This document shows positions 42,185 to 52,559 of a stretch of 64,000 bases of DNA, piece by piece. Both the position numbers and the translations under genes were made by a program. The stretch is from Polynucleobacter sp. AP-Capit-er-40B-B4 (lineage in GTDB: Bacteria; Pseudomonadota; Gammaproteobacteria; Burkholderiales; Burkholderiaceae). The stretch covers positions 310,001-374,000 of the forward strand of contig NZ_JACVOV010000001.1 in NCBI RefSeq assembly GCF_018882245.1, given 5' to 3'. Under the pieces are notes generated by a model. It saw only the letters and a list, made by a program, of their open reading frames with translations, searched no databases and was not told the DNA's origin. Position 1 is the stretch's first letter. The number at the start of each line of letters is the position of its first letter.

Positions 42185-43444
42185 ATGACTATTAGCGTCA
42201 ACACTATGCGCGCCATTGATCATTGGGTCGGCGTACCTCTTTGTGCAATCGTGAGTCCTGTTATTGCTTTGATTGATGGTATTAAGAATGTATTTAATCG
42301 CGGGCCAGAGACTCCAAAAAAATTACTCTTTATTGAACTCTCAGAAATGGGTAGCGCGATTTTGGTAGACCCAGCAATGCGCAATGCGCAGGCTCGTGGA
42401 GCAGAGATATTTTTCCTCATCTTTAAAAGCAATCGTGCCAGCCTCACTTTGCTCAATACTGTTAAACCAGAAAATATCTTTACGATTGATTCATCAAGCT
42501 TGGGCGGCTTAATCAAAGACACTCTGCTCTTTCTGATGCTTGCCCGCAAACATCGCATTGATACCGTCATTGATTTGGAGCTGTTTTCACGCTTCACAGC
42601 TTTACTAACTGGCATGTGTGGCGCACGCCGTCGCGTTGGTTATCACATCTTTCATGGCGAAGGCTTGTGGCGTGGTTTCATGTTGACCCGTAAGGTTCAT
42701 TACAACCCACATATTCACATTACTAAGAACTTTATTTCGCTGATTCATGCGGCCTTTGCACAGAAGATTGAAGTTCCTTTTAGCAAGATTGAAATTCCAG
42801 ATTCAGAGGTTCGCTTAGAGCAAGCCATCATTAATCCAAGCGCTTTAGAAAAAGTTCGTGAACGCATTGAGAAGCTAGCCAAAGAAGCCAATATTCATTA
42901 TGCGCCCGGCAAAAATCGTCTCATTCTGATTAACCCAAACGCAAGCGATCTGCTGCCACAGCGTCGTTGGGCACAGCAGCGCTTTTCTGAGTTGATTCAA
43001 GCCATTCATCAGAAATATCCAGAAGACCTCATACTCGTTACTGGATCACCTGCTGAATTCGTCTACGTAGAAAAAGTTCGTGCCGTAGCAAATATTAAAA
43101 ATGCTCTGAACTTCGCAGGACAGGTCAGCTTTGCTGAATTACCACCCCTTTACACACTATCCGATGTGATGGTGACCAACGATTCTGGTCCTGGCCATTT
43201 TTCAGCGGTAACCCCATTAAGAACTGTTGTTCTCTTTGGCCCTGAAACTCCAGCCCTATATGGTTCTGTTGGCAATTCCATCGCCATCACCGCTAACTTG
43301 GCCTGCTCTCCTTGCGTGAGCGCCGCTAATCACCGTAAAACACCTTGTCATGACAATGTCTGCATGCAAGCCATCACCGTTCCACAAGTACTAGATAAAG
43401 TGATTAAGCAATTACAAGATGCAGATCAGGCAAAGGCTCGTTAA
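42185..43444 (+). CDS. Glycosyltransferase family 9 (heptosyltransferase-like)
   Basis: 419 residues of GT-B fold. The N-terminal half has LFIELSEMGSAILVDPAM and DTVIDLELFSRFTALLTGM. The C-terminal half has LILINPNASDLLPQRRWA and VMVTNDSGPGHFSAVTPLRTV, the usual ADP-heptose:LPS heptosyltransferase pattern with NDSGPGH in place of TDSG.MH. It would add a sugar to a lipopolysaccharide core or similar glycan on the cytoplasmic face. It lies 17 bp after the flippase-like gene. Confidence 0.87.
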   Translation: MTISVNTMRAIDHWVGVPLCAIVSPVIALIDGIKNVFNRGPETPKKLLFIELSEMGSAILVDPAMRNAQARGAEIFFLIFKSNRASLTLLNTVKPENIFTIDSSSLGGLIKDTLLFLMLARKHRIDTVIDLELFSRFTALLTGMCGARRRVGYHIFHGEGLWRGFMLTRKVHYNPHIHITKNFISLIHAAFAQKIEVPFSKIEIPDSEVRLEQAIINPSALEKVRERIEKLAKEANIHYAPGKNRLILINPNASDLLPQRRWAQQRFSELIQAIHQKYPEDLILVTGSPAEFVYVEKVRAVANIKNALNFAGQVSFAELPPLYTLSDVMVTNDSGPGHFSAVTPLRTVVLFGPETPALYGSVGNSIAITANLACSPCVSAANHRKTPCHDNVCMQAITVPQVLDKVIKQLQDADQAKAR

Positions 43445-43449
43445 GCTGC

Positions 43450-44235
43450 ATGAGTAAAAATGCGATACCTGGGTTTGCTTGGTTTATCCCGCTAGCCCCG
43501 CTCGCACTTGCAGCCATCATCTACTTTGGCGATCTTCAGAGCAGTAGCTTTCTATTGATCAATCAATTTACCCAGCAGCTACCAGACACACTTTGGGCTT
43601 GGCTTACCTTCTTAGGTAATGGCTGGGGTGTTTTTGCATTAGCTTTCCCGCTTTTATTGTTAGCACCAAGAATCCTCACTGCAGGTTTATTTGCTGGCGC
43701 TATAGCGGCTGTAACAAGCTCGGTATTGAAAGGTATATTTAATCTACCAAGACCCGCAGGGGTTTTGACTGAGGGAAGCTTTTATCGCATCGGCGAAGCA
43801 CTGCTTCACAGAGCCTTTCCTTCTGGTCACACCCTCACAGCATTTGCTATTGCTAGCGCTTTCTATTTCTCAGCATCCAAAGAAAAAAGGGCGCCACTCC
43901 TGCTTTTATTTGTTGTAGCTGTATTAGTAGGGCTCTCGCGTAATGCTGTTGGAGCACATTGGCTAACCGATGTTTTAGGGGGAGCAGGTTTTGGTATTTG
44001 GTGCGGCATGATTGGGGCTTGGTTAGCTAATCACTTTCCGGAGAGTCAGTTGGGACCCAAAAAAATATGGGCTCATCTCATTGCGCTTGGTGGTGTTGTA
44101 GCAACCTACTCGCACTTCACCCAAAAAATGGATCTTGAATTAAATCAACCACTCCAATACGCTTCGATCGCCATTATCGTGATTACGCTTGTACTTTATG
44201 GCAAAGCACAATTTACGCAAGCACGTCCAAAATGA
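43450..44235 (+). CDS. PAP2 family phosphatase (membrane)
   Basis: 261 residues with about six membrane helices. All three PAP2 motifs are seen: KGIFNLPRPAG, FPSGHTL (catalytic His), and SRNAVGAHWLTDVLGG. These enzymes dephosphorylate lipid phosphates such as undecaprenyl pyrophosphate, or remove/transfer phosphate on lipid A. It is 5 bp after the GT9 gene, and so is likely part of the glycan operon, recycling carrier lipid or modifying lipid A. Confidence 0.88.
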   Translation: MSKNAIPGFAWFIPLAPLALAAIIYFGDLQSSSFLLINQFTQQLPDTLWAWLTFLGNGWGVFALAFPLLLLAPRILTAGLFAGAIAAVTSSVLKGIFNLPRPAGVLTEGSFYRIGEALLHRAFPSGHTLTAFAIASAFYFSASKEKRAPLLLLFVVAVLVGLSRNAVGAHWLTDVLGGAGFGIWCGMIGAWLANHFPESQLGPKKIWAHLIALGGVVATYSHFTQKMDLELNQPLQYASIAIIVITLVLYGKAQFTQARPK

Positions 44236-44247
44236 GCGCAACCTAAT

Positions 44248-45135
44248 ATGTTTAGCTACAGACATGCGTTTCATGCCGGCAGTCATGCGGATATCCTCAA
44301 GCATCTCACCCTCATTCATTTAGCCGAGTACCTACAAGAGAAGCCTGGGGCTCTCACCTTGGTGGATACCCATGCTGGGGCAGGTATTTATAGCCTGCAA
44401 GATGGTTTCTCTACCGTCAGTAAAGAAGCGGATGGCGGAATTGTTCGCCTCACTCAATATGTAGAAACCTGCAAGCATGCGAATACGCCAATTCCAGAAA
44501 GTATTTTGGAGTATTTGAAATTCATCAATGCAGAGAATGCTGATGGGCAACTGACAACTTACCCCGGCTCCCCCTTCATTCTGGCTCGCCTATTGCGCCC
44601 ACAAGATCGTCTTAAGTTATTTGAGCTGCACCCCAAAGAGATTGATATTCTTCGCCATAATATTGGTGAGCTGAAACAATCAAAACAGATTGATGTTTAT
44701 GCCGAAGATAGCTTTTCCAGACTTAAAGGATTGCTCCCCCCTCCCAGCCGACGAGGCTTGGTTTTGATTGACCCCTCTTATGAAGACAAACAAGACTATC
44801 GCTATCTTGAGACCGCTATGGAAGAGGCATTGCAACGCTTTGCCACAGGCTGCTATGCAATCTGGTATCCCGTTATTTCCAGAAGAGAATCTATCGCCCT
44901 GCCTGATCGCTTGAAAAAAATTGCGGCAACTCATAAACGCTCTTGGCTCCATACAGAGTTACGCGTTGAAAATGCACCTGGTGAACGTCGTCTTCAGTCC
45001 AGCGGCATGTTTATTATTAATCCACCCTGGACCCTAGAAAAACATTTGGCTCAAGCCTTACCTACCCTAACGAAAGCTTTAGGCATTAATGGTGGCGGTC
45101 AGTTTTTATTGAAAAGCTTTGAAGCGAAGAATTAG
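44248..45135 (+). CDS. rlmJ: 23S rRNA (adenine(2030)-N6)-methyltransferase RlmJ
   Basis: 295 residues. MFSYRHAFHAGSHADILKH is the RlmJ signature start, followed by the SAM-binding segment LVDTHAGAGIYSL and the catalytic VLIDPSYE (DPPY-type, here DPSY), all as in the RlmJ family. It methylates A2030 of 23S rRNA. It is 12 bp after the PAP2 gene but is functionally unrelated. Its stop overlaps the stop of the convergent SOUL gene by four bases. Confidence 0.93.
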   Translation: MFSYRHAFHAGSHADILKHLTLIHLAEYLQEKPGALTLVDTHAGAGIYSLQDGFSTVSKEADGGIVRLTQYVETCKHANTPIPESILEYLKFINAENADGQLTTYPGSPFILARLLRPQDRLKLFELHPKEIDILRHNIGELKQSKQIDVYAEDSFSRLKGLLPPPSRRGLVLIDPSYEDKQDYRYLETAMEEALQRFATGCYAIWYPVISRRESIALPDRLKKIAATHKRSWLHTELRVENAPGERRLQSSGMFIINPPWTLEKHLAQALPTLTKALGINGGGQFLLKSFEAKN

Positions 45136-45775
45136 TCACGCAGGTTAATCATGACCTCGTTACGGCGCATAAACGGCAAAGTCCAAGGCGGGTTGTAACG
45201 CGCAAAATTCGGAGTACCAACGCTTTGTAGATTCTTGGAATTCATCCACTGCTCTAGCTCGAGAGTTTTCTCGGCAACTTTTTGGTCGTTATAAAAACCG
45301 CTAAAGCTGATAACAGCTTTTTTTACTGCCGGAATTTGACGCAATTGCACCTGAGAATTCAGTGGCTTAGGTATCGTTTCCATGGTGTACTCAGCCGGCA
45401 TCACAAACGACAGAACCCATTTACCAGCATTTGACTCAATCCCTACGGGAGCGGTCATAGCAATTTTTGAGCTCTTGATAGTTTGATCAACTACCGTCAC
45501 CGGTGCGGTCATCGCTATTTTTTCACTCACGTGGTTCTGGCCAAATATATAGGCAGCAATTAAACGGAAGCCTTGGCTGGATGCCCCATCTAAATCCCCT
45601 TCAACCTGAACTTCGGCCACAATCATTGGTGCATAAGATCGTATTTCAAAAGGAGATTCTTTTTCAAGAACAGTGTATTTTGGCTCTTCGGTTGCCATGA
45701 CTGCTCCTGTAAATATAAATGCAATGAGAATGAAAGCACCCTTTAAAAAAGGGTGACTCAAAAGATTTCTGATAG

Positions 45776-45782
<7 letters not shown>
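45132..45782 (-). CDS. SOUL family haem-binding protein, exported
   Basis: 216 residues with a GTG start at 45782 overlapping the preceding stop. No ATG occurs before residue 29. The N-terminal hydrophobic segment (FLKGAFILIAFIFTGAVMA) looks like a signal peptide or anchor. Then YTVLEKESPFEIRSYAPMIVAEV and KIAMTAPV (repeated twice) identify the SOUL domain. SOUL proteins bind haem or porphyrins; the bacterial role is unclear. It lies after the LD-carboxypeptidase gene in a leftward run. Confidence 0.85.
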
Positions 45783-47175
<1,393 letters not shown>

Positions 47176-47640
47176 TTAGGCAGAATGAATATCAGCCCAA
47201 CAATTGGGCGTCTCGTAAAGACGAATGGATGAAAGCTCTAAGCGACCACCAAAAGCTTTACTAAATACAGGCTGCAAAATGGCAAACGCTGCATTAGCAA
47301 GATTTTCTACAGTAGGCACATGCTCCATGATGACGGTCTTATGGTTAGGTAATGTCGCCAAGAAAGCAACCAATCCCTCATCCTCTTTTGCCACTAAAAA
47401 TGCATGGTCCCACAACTCAACAACGTATTGATTGGTTAAACGTTTGATATCGCCAAAATCCAAAACCATTCCATCATCTGCTTTACCAGGATGATCCGCC
47501 ACCTCACCAGTCAGCGTCACCTCTATTGCATAGCGATGCCCATGAAGATGGCGACACTGTCCATCATGATTCGGAATACGGTGACCAGAGTCGAACTCGA
47601 GTCGGCGGGTAATGGAGATGGCTGGTTGTTTAGTTGTCAT
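47176..47640 (-). CDS. queD: 6-carboxy-5,6,7,8-tetrahydropterin synthase QueD
   Basis: 154 residues. LEFDSGHRIPNHDGQCRHLHG contains the zinc histidines (H20, H33, H35) and catalytic Cys29; the DFGDIKR motif and the C-terminal ETPNCWADI (with Glu) are as in QueD. It converts dihydroneopterin triphosphate to carboxytetrahydropterin in queuosine synthesis. It is 35 bp after queE, the next enzyme of the pathway. Confidence 0.94.
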   Translation of the reverse strand: MTTKQPAISITRRLEFDSGHRIPNHDGQCRHLHGHRYAIEVTLTGEVADHPGKADDGMVLDFGDIKRLTNQYVVELWDHAFLVAKEDEGLVAFLATLPNHKTVIMEHVPTVENLANAAFAILQPVFSKAFGGRLELSSIRLYETPNCWADIHSA

Positions 47641-47675
47641 TAAGTGCTCTTTTAATATATTGTCGCTTAGCTTGA

Positions 47676-48329
47676 TTACCGAATCCCGATCAGTTTATGA
47701 GACTGCAGACTCAATCTCCATAAAGGACGTTTTTGACATAAGCTGACGGCCAATTCTGTATTACTTTTCAGGTCCGATCCATCCATGGGCTGCAAGAAGC
47801 GATTGCGATAGTCCATCTTCTCAAAACGAGCCATGATCTTTTCTAAATCCGCATGATCTTGTTGTGGAATCACTAGCTTTAGCTCGTCTGCTTGCAGAAC
47901 AATTAAGTCAGAACCAGCTTTGGGGCTTACACAAACCCAATCAACTCCCTTGGGAACTTTCATCGTGCCATTGGTTTCAATAGCAATTGCAAAACCTTTT
48001 TGGTGAAGCGCTGCGATTAATTCGTCATCTAACTGGAGAAGTGGTTCGCCACCAGTAAAAACTACATAACGTTGCTGAGGTCCAGCAGAAGTACTGCGCC
48101 ATGCAGTCTCGATGGCATCCGCAAGTGAAATAGCGGCATCAAACTTGCCGCCACCAAAACCATCACTGCCGACAAAATCGGTATCGCAGAATTGGCAAAT
48201 GGCAGTAGCGCGATCTTCTTCGCGACCGCTCCATAGATTGCATCCAGCAAAGCGGCAAAATACTGCCGCCCTACCAGCATGGGCACCTTCGCCTTGAAGG
48301 GTGGGAAATAGTTCTTTTACGGTATACAT
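47676..48329 (-). CDS. queE: 7-carboxy-7-deazaguanine synthase QueE
   Basis: 217 residues, a radical SAM enzyme with the unusual CX14CX2C motif (C30, C45, C48), as known for QueE of the Burkholderia type, instead of CX3CX2C. LFPTLQGEGAHAGRAAVFCR and FTGGEPLLQLDDELI are the other family motifs. It contracts the pterin ring to the deazapurine of queuosine. It is directly before queD on the same strand; queC and the other queuosine genes are not in this window. Confidence 0.94.
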   Translation of the reverse strand: MYTVKELFPTLQGEGAHAGRAAVFCRFAGCNLWSGREEDRATAICQFCDTDFVGSDGFGGGKFDAAISLADAIETAWRSTSAGPQQRYVVFTGGEPLLQLDDELIAALHQKGFAIAIETNGTMKVPKGVDWVCVSPKAGSDLIVLQADELKLVIPQQDHADLEKIMARFEKMDYRNRFLQPMDGSDLKSNTELAVSLCQKRPLWRLSLQSHKLIGIR

Positions 48330-48357
48330 AGCAATGCACCTATTTTAAGCGCTTTGC

Positions 48358-49086
48358 TTACTTCCAGGAGATTAACTCCCACTCCAGGAAATCCTCCCAG
48401 TAGGCGTTTGCCCAATATACGCCAGAGGTAATGTAGCGTCCGGAGCTCCTGCGAACCACCCACCGACCAATCTCTGGCGAGAACCATAACTCCTCACTCC
48501 GAATATTGCCAACCCTAAAGAGGTCATTGCTGACAAAATTCGGCATTTCGTTTTGAACTCGTAATACTAAAAACTCACCGGCAGGAGATTTAATGCGCTC
48601 CCACTGGGTTGCAGTCATGCTAAGACCCCAGTAGTAAGTAGACCCAGGATAAGCAACGACCTCATATTGGGTGGTAAAGAACTTATTCCAGCCAACCTGC
48701 AATTGCTCGGGCCACAAGGGAATGGCTTTAGTAAATTTTTGAGGAGGCTGCCAATGCGGATCTTGAATGACATATCCCCAAGGCGACTGAATTTCATCTG
48801 GCAGTGGTCCCGCCTTAACTCCAGAGCGACTAATTCGAATCTGATCACCTACCGATATCACCCTTTCTGTGACGGTATCCACAATCTCTTGATTAAAAAC
48901 ATTGCGAACTTGATAGACCCATTCTTGACCAATCTTTGGCGCTCTTACTGCAGGAGGTGGCACAGGTTGCGCCTCAATTCGACCTCTAGGAACAGGCTGA
49001 GAAGTAATGCAGCCCAATAGCAAAGCTGGTAGAGCCAGAAAGAGTAATCGGCGGAAAGTATTTACTTGTATGAAGTCAGTTGCCAT
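48358..49086 (-). CDS. Lipoprotein of unknown function, tandem paralogue A
   Basis: 242 residues. A lipoprotein signal peptide ends LPALLLGCITS (lipid on Cys26). The body starts RAPKIGQEWVYQVRNVFN and has TVTERVISVGDQIRISRSG, SPAGEFLVLRVQNE and a C-terminal LWFSPEIGRWVVRRSSGRY. The same blocks in the same order occur in the upstream neighbour (49062-49763), so the two are paralogues from tandem duplication. Its start overlaps the end of that gene by 25 bp. I do not recognise an assigned function. Confidence 0.78.
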   Translation of the reverse strand: MATDFIQVNTFRRLLFLALPALLLGCITSQPVPRGRIEAQPVPPPAVRAPKIGQEWVYQVRNVFNQEIVDTVTERVISVGDQIRISRSGVKAGPLPDEIQSPWGYVIQDPHWQPPQKFTKAIPLWPEQLQVGWNKFFTTQYEVVAYPGSTYYWGLSMTATQWERIKSPAGEFLVLRVQNEMPNFVSNDLFRVGNIRSEELWFSPEIGRWVVRRSSGRYITSGVYWANAYWEDFLEWELISWK

Positions 49087-49763
49087 TGATAGCTATCCTC
49101 TAAATTGGGCATTCCTAACTGCCCCTGAATCATGTACGAACCGGATGACTCTTTGGCTACCCAGCGACCAATGCTTGGGGCAAACCAAATGGTTTGCTTA
49201 CGAATGCAATTGACTTTATTGTCATCATTGCTCTCGAAGTTAATCAGGTTTTGATAACGTAAAGTTAAAAAAGTGCCGGCAGGAACAGTAATTTGCTCCC
49301 AACCATGTGCACTCATATATTCTTGCCACCCATAGGCGTTTTCAGAGTATCCGCCTAAGCTATATTTGGTATTCAATTGCTTGCTCCAGCTTGATGTCAA
49401 CTCTTCGGGCCACAGGGGAATCGGTGGCTTGAAGCTCATAAGGCGCGGCCATGATGTATCTAATTGCACTACACCCCAAGGCCCTTGTATCTCACTTGGT
49501 AATTGACTGCCATCCTCATCTCTGCGCTCTATCACAATGGTTGAGCCAACACTAGCGACTCTTTCTGTAATCACTCCGCGGATCTTGCCATCGAAAACAT
49601 CGCGCTTGACATATGTCCACTCCTGCCCAACCTGAGGGGCTCTCACACTTGGAGTAGGTCTTGGTTGAGCAACAGGGGTACCTCTCTGGTAGGCCAAAGG
49701 TACGCCGCAAGCGACTGGGGCTAAGGCAGCTGATGCAATAAAAGTACGACGCGATAAATTCAT
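49062..49763 (-). CDS. Exported protein of unknown function, tandem paralogue B (Tat-like signal)
   Basis: 233 residues from ATG at 49763, chosen because GGGAG lies 6 bases upstream; an earlier in-frame ATG overlaps that site. The N-terminus has a twin-arginine motif, NLSRRTFIASAALAPVACG, possibly followed by lipidation at Cys. The body repeats the paralogue's blocks: RAPQVGQEWTYVKRDVFDG, GVITERVASVGSTIVIERR, VPAGTFLTLRYQN and IWFAPSIGRWVAKESSGSY. Different export signals on two paralogues suggest different folding routes. The function is unknown. Confidence 0.78.
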   Translation of the reverse strand: MNLSRRTFIASAALAPVACGVPLAYQRGTPVAQPRPTPSVRAPQVGQEWTYVKRDVFDGKIRGVITERVASVGSTIVIERRDEDGSQLPSEIQGPWGVVQLDTSWPRLMSFKPPIPLWPEELTSSWSKQLNTKYSLGGYSENAYGWQEYMSAHGWEQITVPAGTFLTLRYQNLINFESNDDNKVNCIRKQTIWFAPSIGRWVAKESSGSYMIQGQLGMPNLEDSYQWQLTSYK

Positions 49764-49828
49764 TTTCTGCTCCCGCATTAATCTGATTACTTCACGAAAT
49801 TATTTTAAGTCTGAATCCTGCGATCAAG

Positions 49829-51727
49829 CTATTGGTACAAGGCATTCTCTATGAAATTCTTGGGGACCGTTGTCTTTGGAATAGCGATTCCCAAACCATC
49901 AAACCAAGAATGTGCTTTGATATCAAAACCCACACCATGCATATAGTTATAAAGCGCTTTCCTCAAGCCCTGCCCCAACAGGTCGTGATCCACCCCAGTC
50001 GGGTCGATAAAGGAGACATCATTCTTGGCAAAAGTGATTTCAGGCAAGGGTACCAATTCGATTCCATACTCTTGTGGATTTAGTCCTACCGGAGAATGAA
50101 CTGTGCAGATAAATCGGTGAAAGAAGCCGCTTTGGATGCAGCCGCTCTCAAATAACTGCCTTACATACTCCAAAGCATCCACTGTTTCTTGCACAGTTTG
50201 AGTTGGGAAACCATACATCAGATATGCATGCACCAAGATACCTACATCTGAAAAGCCCTTGGTCACTTGAGCCACCTGCTCAACTGATACGCCTTTTTTC
50301 ATCAGATTCAGTAAACGGTCAGAAGCCACCTCAAGACCACCTGACATAGCAATACAACCACTCTGAGCTAGAAGTTCAGCCAATGCTGGTGTGAAGGTTT
50401 TTTCAAAGCGAATATTACCCCACCAAGAAATCACAACTTGTCGACGAATAAGCTCCTCCGCCAAAGCCTTTAATATTTTTGGCGGCGCTGCTTCGTCAAC
50501 AAAATGAAAGCCCGTTTGCCCAGTCTCGGCAATAATTTGCTCAATGCGATCCACCAACAAACTCGCTGATGCAGTTTCATAACGAGAGATATAGTCAAGC
50601 GATACGTCACAGAAGCTACATTTCTTCCAATAACATCCATGTGCAACCGTAAGCTTATTCCAGCGTCCATCGCTCCATAAGCGATGCATGGGATTGAGCA
50701 TATCTAGGAGCGATAAATAAGAACCTAGTGGCAATCCATCCCAGGTGGCGGTACCAACCTCTTCGAAAGGTATATCTGGCTCCTGCCAATTGAGGTATTG
50801 CACTTGATTGTTCGCATTGCGAATAAAAGTGCGCACCAACCTCTCAACAGAGCGCTTGCCAGCAAGATGATCTAGCAAGGCCAATAGTGGCCTTTCCCCA
50901 GAATCCAAAGTAATGAAATCAACGTAATCAAATATTCGGGTTTCGGAGAGCTCGCGCAACTCTGTGTTGACATAACCACCGCCTAAAGCAATCTTGATTT
51001 GTGGATACTTACTCTTAATAACTTGGGCAATGCGTAGCGCTGCATACATTGCCCCAGGAAATGGGACTGATAAAAGCACTAGGCTCGGCTGATGACGCTC
51101 AATTGCTTGGTTGGTAAGCGCATGCAAATGCATATCCATCAGGGTTGGCTTGGCATGCAGTGCATCCGCTAAGGGTGTGAAAGTAGGCTGACTGCTTGCC
51201 AGTGACTCTGCATAGCGCACGAATTCAAAACGTTCGTCTACGGCATCACGCAAAACATCGGAAAGATCATTGAGATAAAGAGTTGCCAAATGACGTGCTC
51301 GATCCTGTGATCCCAGAGCACCAAAGGCCCAAGACAAGGAATCACCAGCCTCTTCTTCATCAAACGCATCAAGCGATGAAAAGCGCGGTCCTTCAGGCAA
51401 AAAAGTTCGGCTATTAATGCGATGACTCAGGGTGCTATCGCGCCCCTGCAAGAAAGTAATTACTGGCGAGATTGTGGATTGATAAGTGGGAAAGTAATCT
51501 AGAAAAAAGTTGACGCTTGCACTGCGACTCTCTTCAGGCATGCTGAGAGCTTGGGCATGAATTTCTGATAAACCTTCGGGTGTAAAAAAACTGAGTACCA
51601 GAGCTAAAGCCAAATCCTCTTGTACAGCATCAACACCACGCGATCGCAAAAATCCCGTGAGATAAGCCGTAGAGGGATACGGGGTATTGAGCTGTGTCAT
51701 CGGAGGGATGAGGCTTAATACCTTCAT
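49829..51727 (-). CDS. Radical SAM protein with cobalamin-binding-like N-terminal domain
   Basis: 632 residues from ATG at 51727, which follows TTGGAG by 10 bases; an upstream TTG at 51742 re-reads the ribosome site. The cluster motif is CYWKKCSFC (C365, C370, C373), a CX4CX2C spacing. Residues about 215-285 (LVLLSVPFPGAMYAALRIAQ, IKIALGGGYVNTELREL) form a Rossmann-like domain as in B12-dependent radical SAM enzymes, but no DxHxxG cobalamin motif is obvious. SGGLEVASDRLLNLMKKGVS and AYLMYGFPTQT are SAM-fold features. It is 4 bp behind a DUF455 gene. The substrate is unknown; radical methylation or another modification is possible. Confidence 0.85.
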   Translation of the reverse strand: MKVLSLIPPMTQLNTPYPSTAYLTGFLRSRGVDAVQEDLALALVLSFFTPEGLSEIHAQALSMPEESRSASVNFFLDYFPTYQSTISPVITFLQGRDSTLSHRINSRTFLPEGPRFSSLDAFDEEEAGDSLSWAFGALGSQDRARHLATLYLNDLSDVLRDAVDERFEFVRYAESLASSQPTFTPLADALHAKPTLMDMHLHALTNQAIERHQPSLVLLSVPFPGAMYAALRIAQVIKSKYPQIKIALGGGYVNTELRELSETRIFDYVDFITLDSGERPLLALLDHLAGKRSVERLVRTFIRNANNQVQYLNWQEPDIPFEEVGTATWDGLPLGSYLSLLDMLNPMHRLWSDGRWNKLTVAHGCYWKKCSFCDVSLDYISRYETASASLLVDRIEQIIAETGQTGFHFVDEAAPPKILKALAEELIRRQVVISWWGNIRFEKTFTPALAELLAQSGCIAMSGGLEVASDRLLNLMKKGVSVEQVAQVTKGFSDVGILVHAYLMYGFPTQTVQETVDALEYVRQLFESGCIQSGFFHRFICTVHSPVGLNPQEYGIELVPLPEITFAKNDVSFIDPTGVDHDLLGQGLRKALYNYMHGVGFDIKAHSWFDGLGIAIPKTTVPKNFIENALYQ

Positions 51728-51731
51728 GTGG

Positions 51732-52529
51732 CTATGCTCCAAGGAGACTTAACTCTTCAGATGTAAAGCCCGCCTGTTTACGAGCCTCGATATTGAATGG
51801 ACCCTTCAGAACAGGTGCCCGATATTTTCCAGCTAATTCACGATAAGCGGTAATCGGGGATAGATTGTCTTTAGAACATAAAAAATTAAACCAACGATTA
51901 CCAATTAGCACGTGCCCGATTTCATCATTGAGAATGATCTCTAGAATCTCTACAGCTCGAGTCTCTTTGATTTGCTTAAAGCGATCTCGAATCGATGGCA
52001 CCGCATCCAACCCTCTTGCTTCCATGGTCCTGGGAACAAGCGCCATTCTGGCGATGACTGAATCCGTTGTTCTCTCAACCATCTCCCACAAACTATTGTG
52101 AGCCGGAAAATCGCCATAAGTAAAGCCAAGCGTATGCAGATGCTCATTTACTAAACTAAAGTGATAAGCCTCTTCTTTAGCAACCTTCAGCCAATCCTCA
52201 TAGTATTCCTGAGGCATATCAGGAAAGCGCCAGATAGCATCTAATGCAAGATTCATGGCATTAAATTCAATATGGGCTAAGGAGTGCAATAAACCTGCTC
52301 TACCTTCAGGGGTATCCATTCTTCTTTTGGGCACTAGCTTAGGAAGTACGAGTTCTGGCTTTAATGGACGACCAGGAAGAATGAGATCTTGAGAATCAAT
52401 CTTGCGAGAAATATAAAGGGTTACTCGTTGCCGCTGATATTCATCAAACAACTCAAGCAGCTGACTTACTTTAGTCTGCGCATCAGAGCTTGCTAGGATT
52501 GCGAGTGCTGATGCTCGTAACTCAAACAT
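51732..52529 (-). CDS. DUF455 ferritin-like protein
   Basis: 265 residues, mainly helical. RAGLLHSLAHIEFNAMNLALD, WLKVAKEEAYHFSLVNEHL and ILEIILNDEIGHVLIGNRW hold Glu/His pairs (HIE, EEAYHF, EIGHV) that can bind a diiron centre, matching DUF455 and the MiaE-like ferritin superfamily. The reaction is not known; hydroxylation of a tRNA base or small molecule is conceivable. It lies 30 bp after guaA and 4 bp before the radical SAM gene, so the two are probably co-expressed. Confidence 0.85.
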   Translation of the reverse strand: MFELRASALAILASSDAQTKVSQLLELFDEYQRQRVTLYISRKIDSQDLILPGRPLKPELVLPKLVPKRRMDTPEGRAGLLHSLAHIEFNAMNLALDAIWRFPDMPQEYYEDWLKVAKEEAYHFSLVNEHLHTLGFTYGDFPAHNSLWEMVERTTDSVIARMALVPRTMEARGLDAVPSIRDRFKQIKETRAVEILEIILNDEIGHVLIGNRWFNFLCSKDNLSPITAYRELAGKYRAPVLKGPFNIEARKQAGFTSEELSLLGA

Positions 52530-52559
52530 AGGAATTAGCAGGCTGATTTAGCCCGCCCC

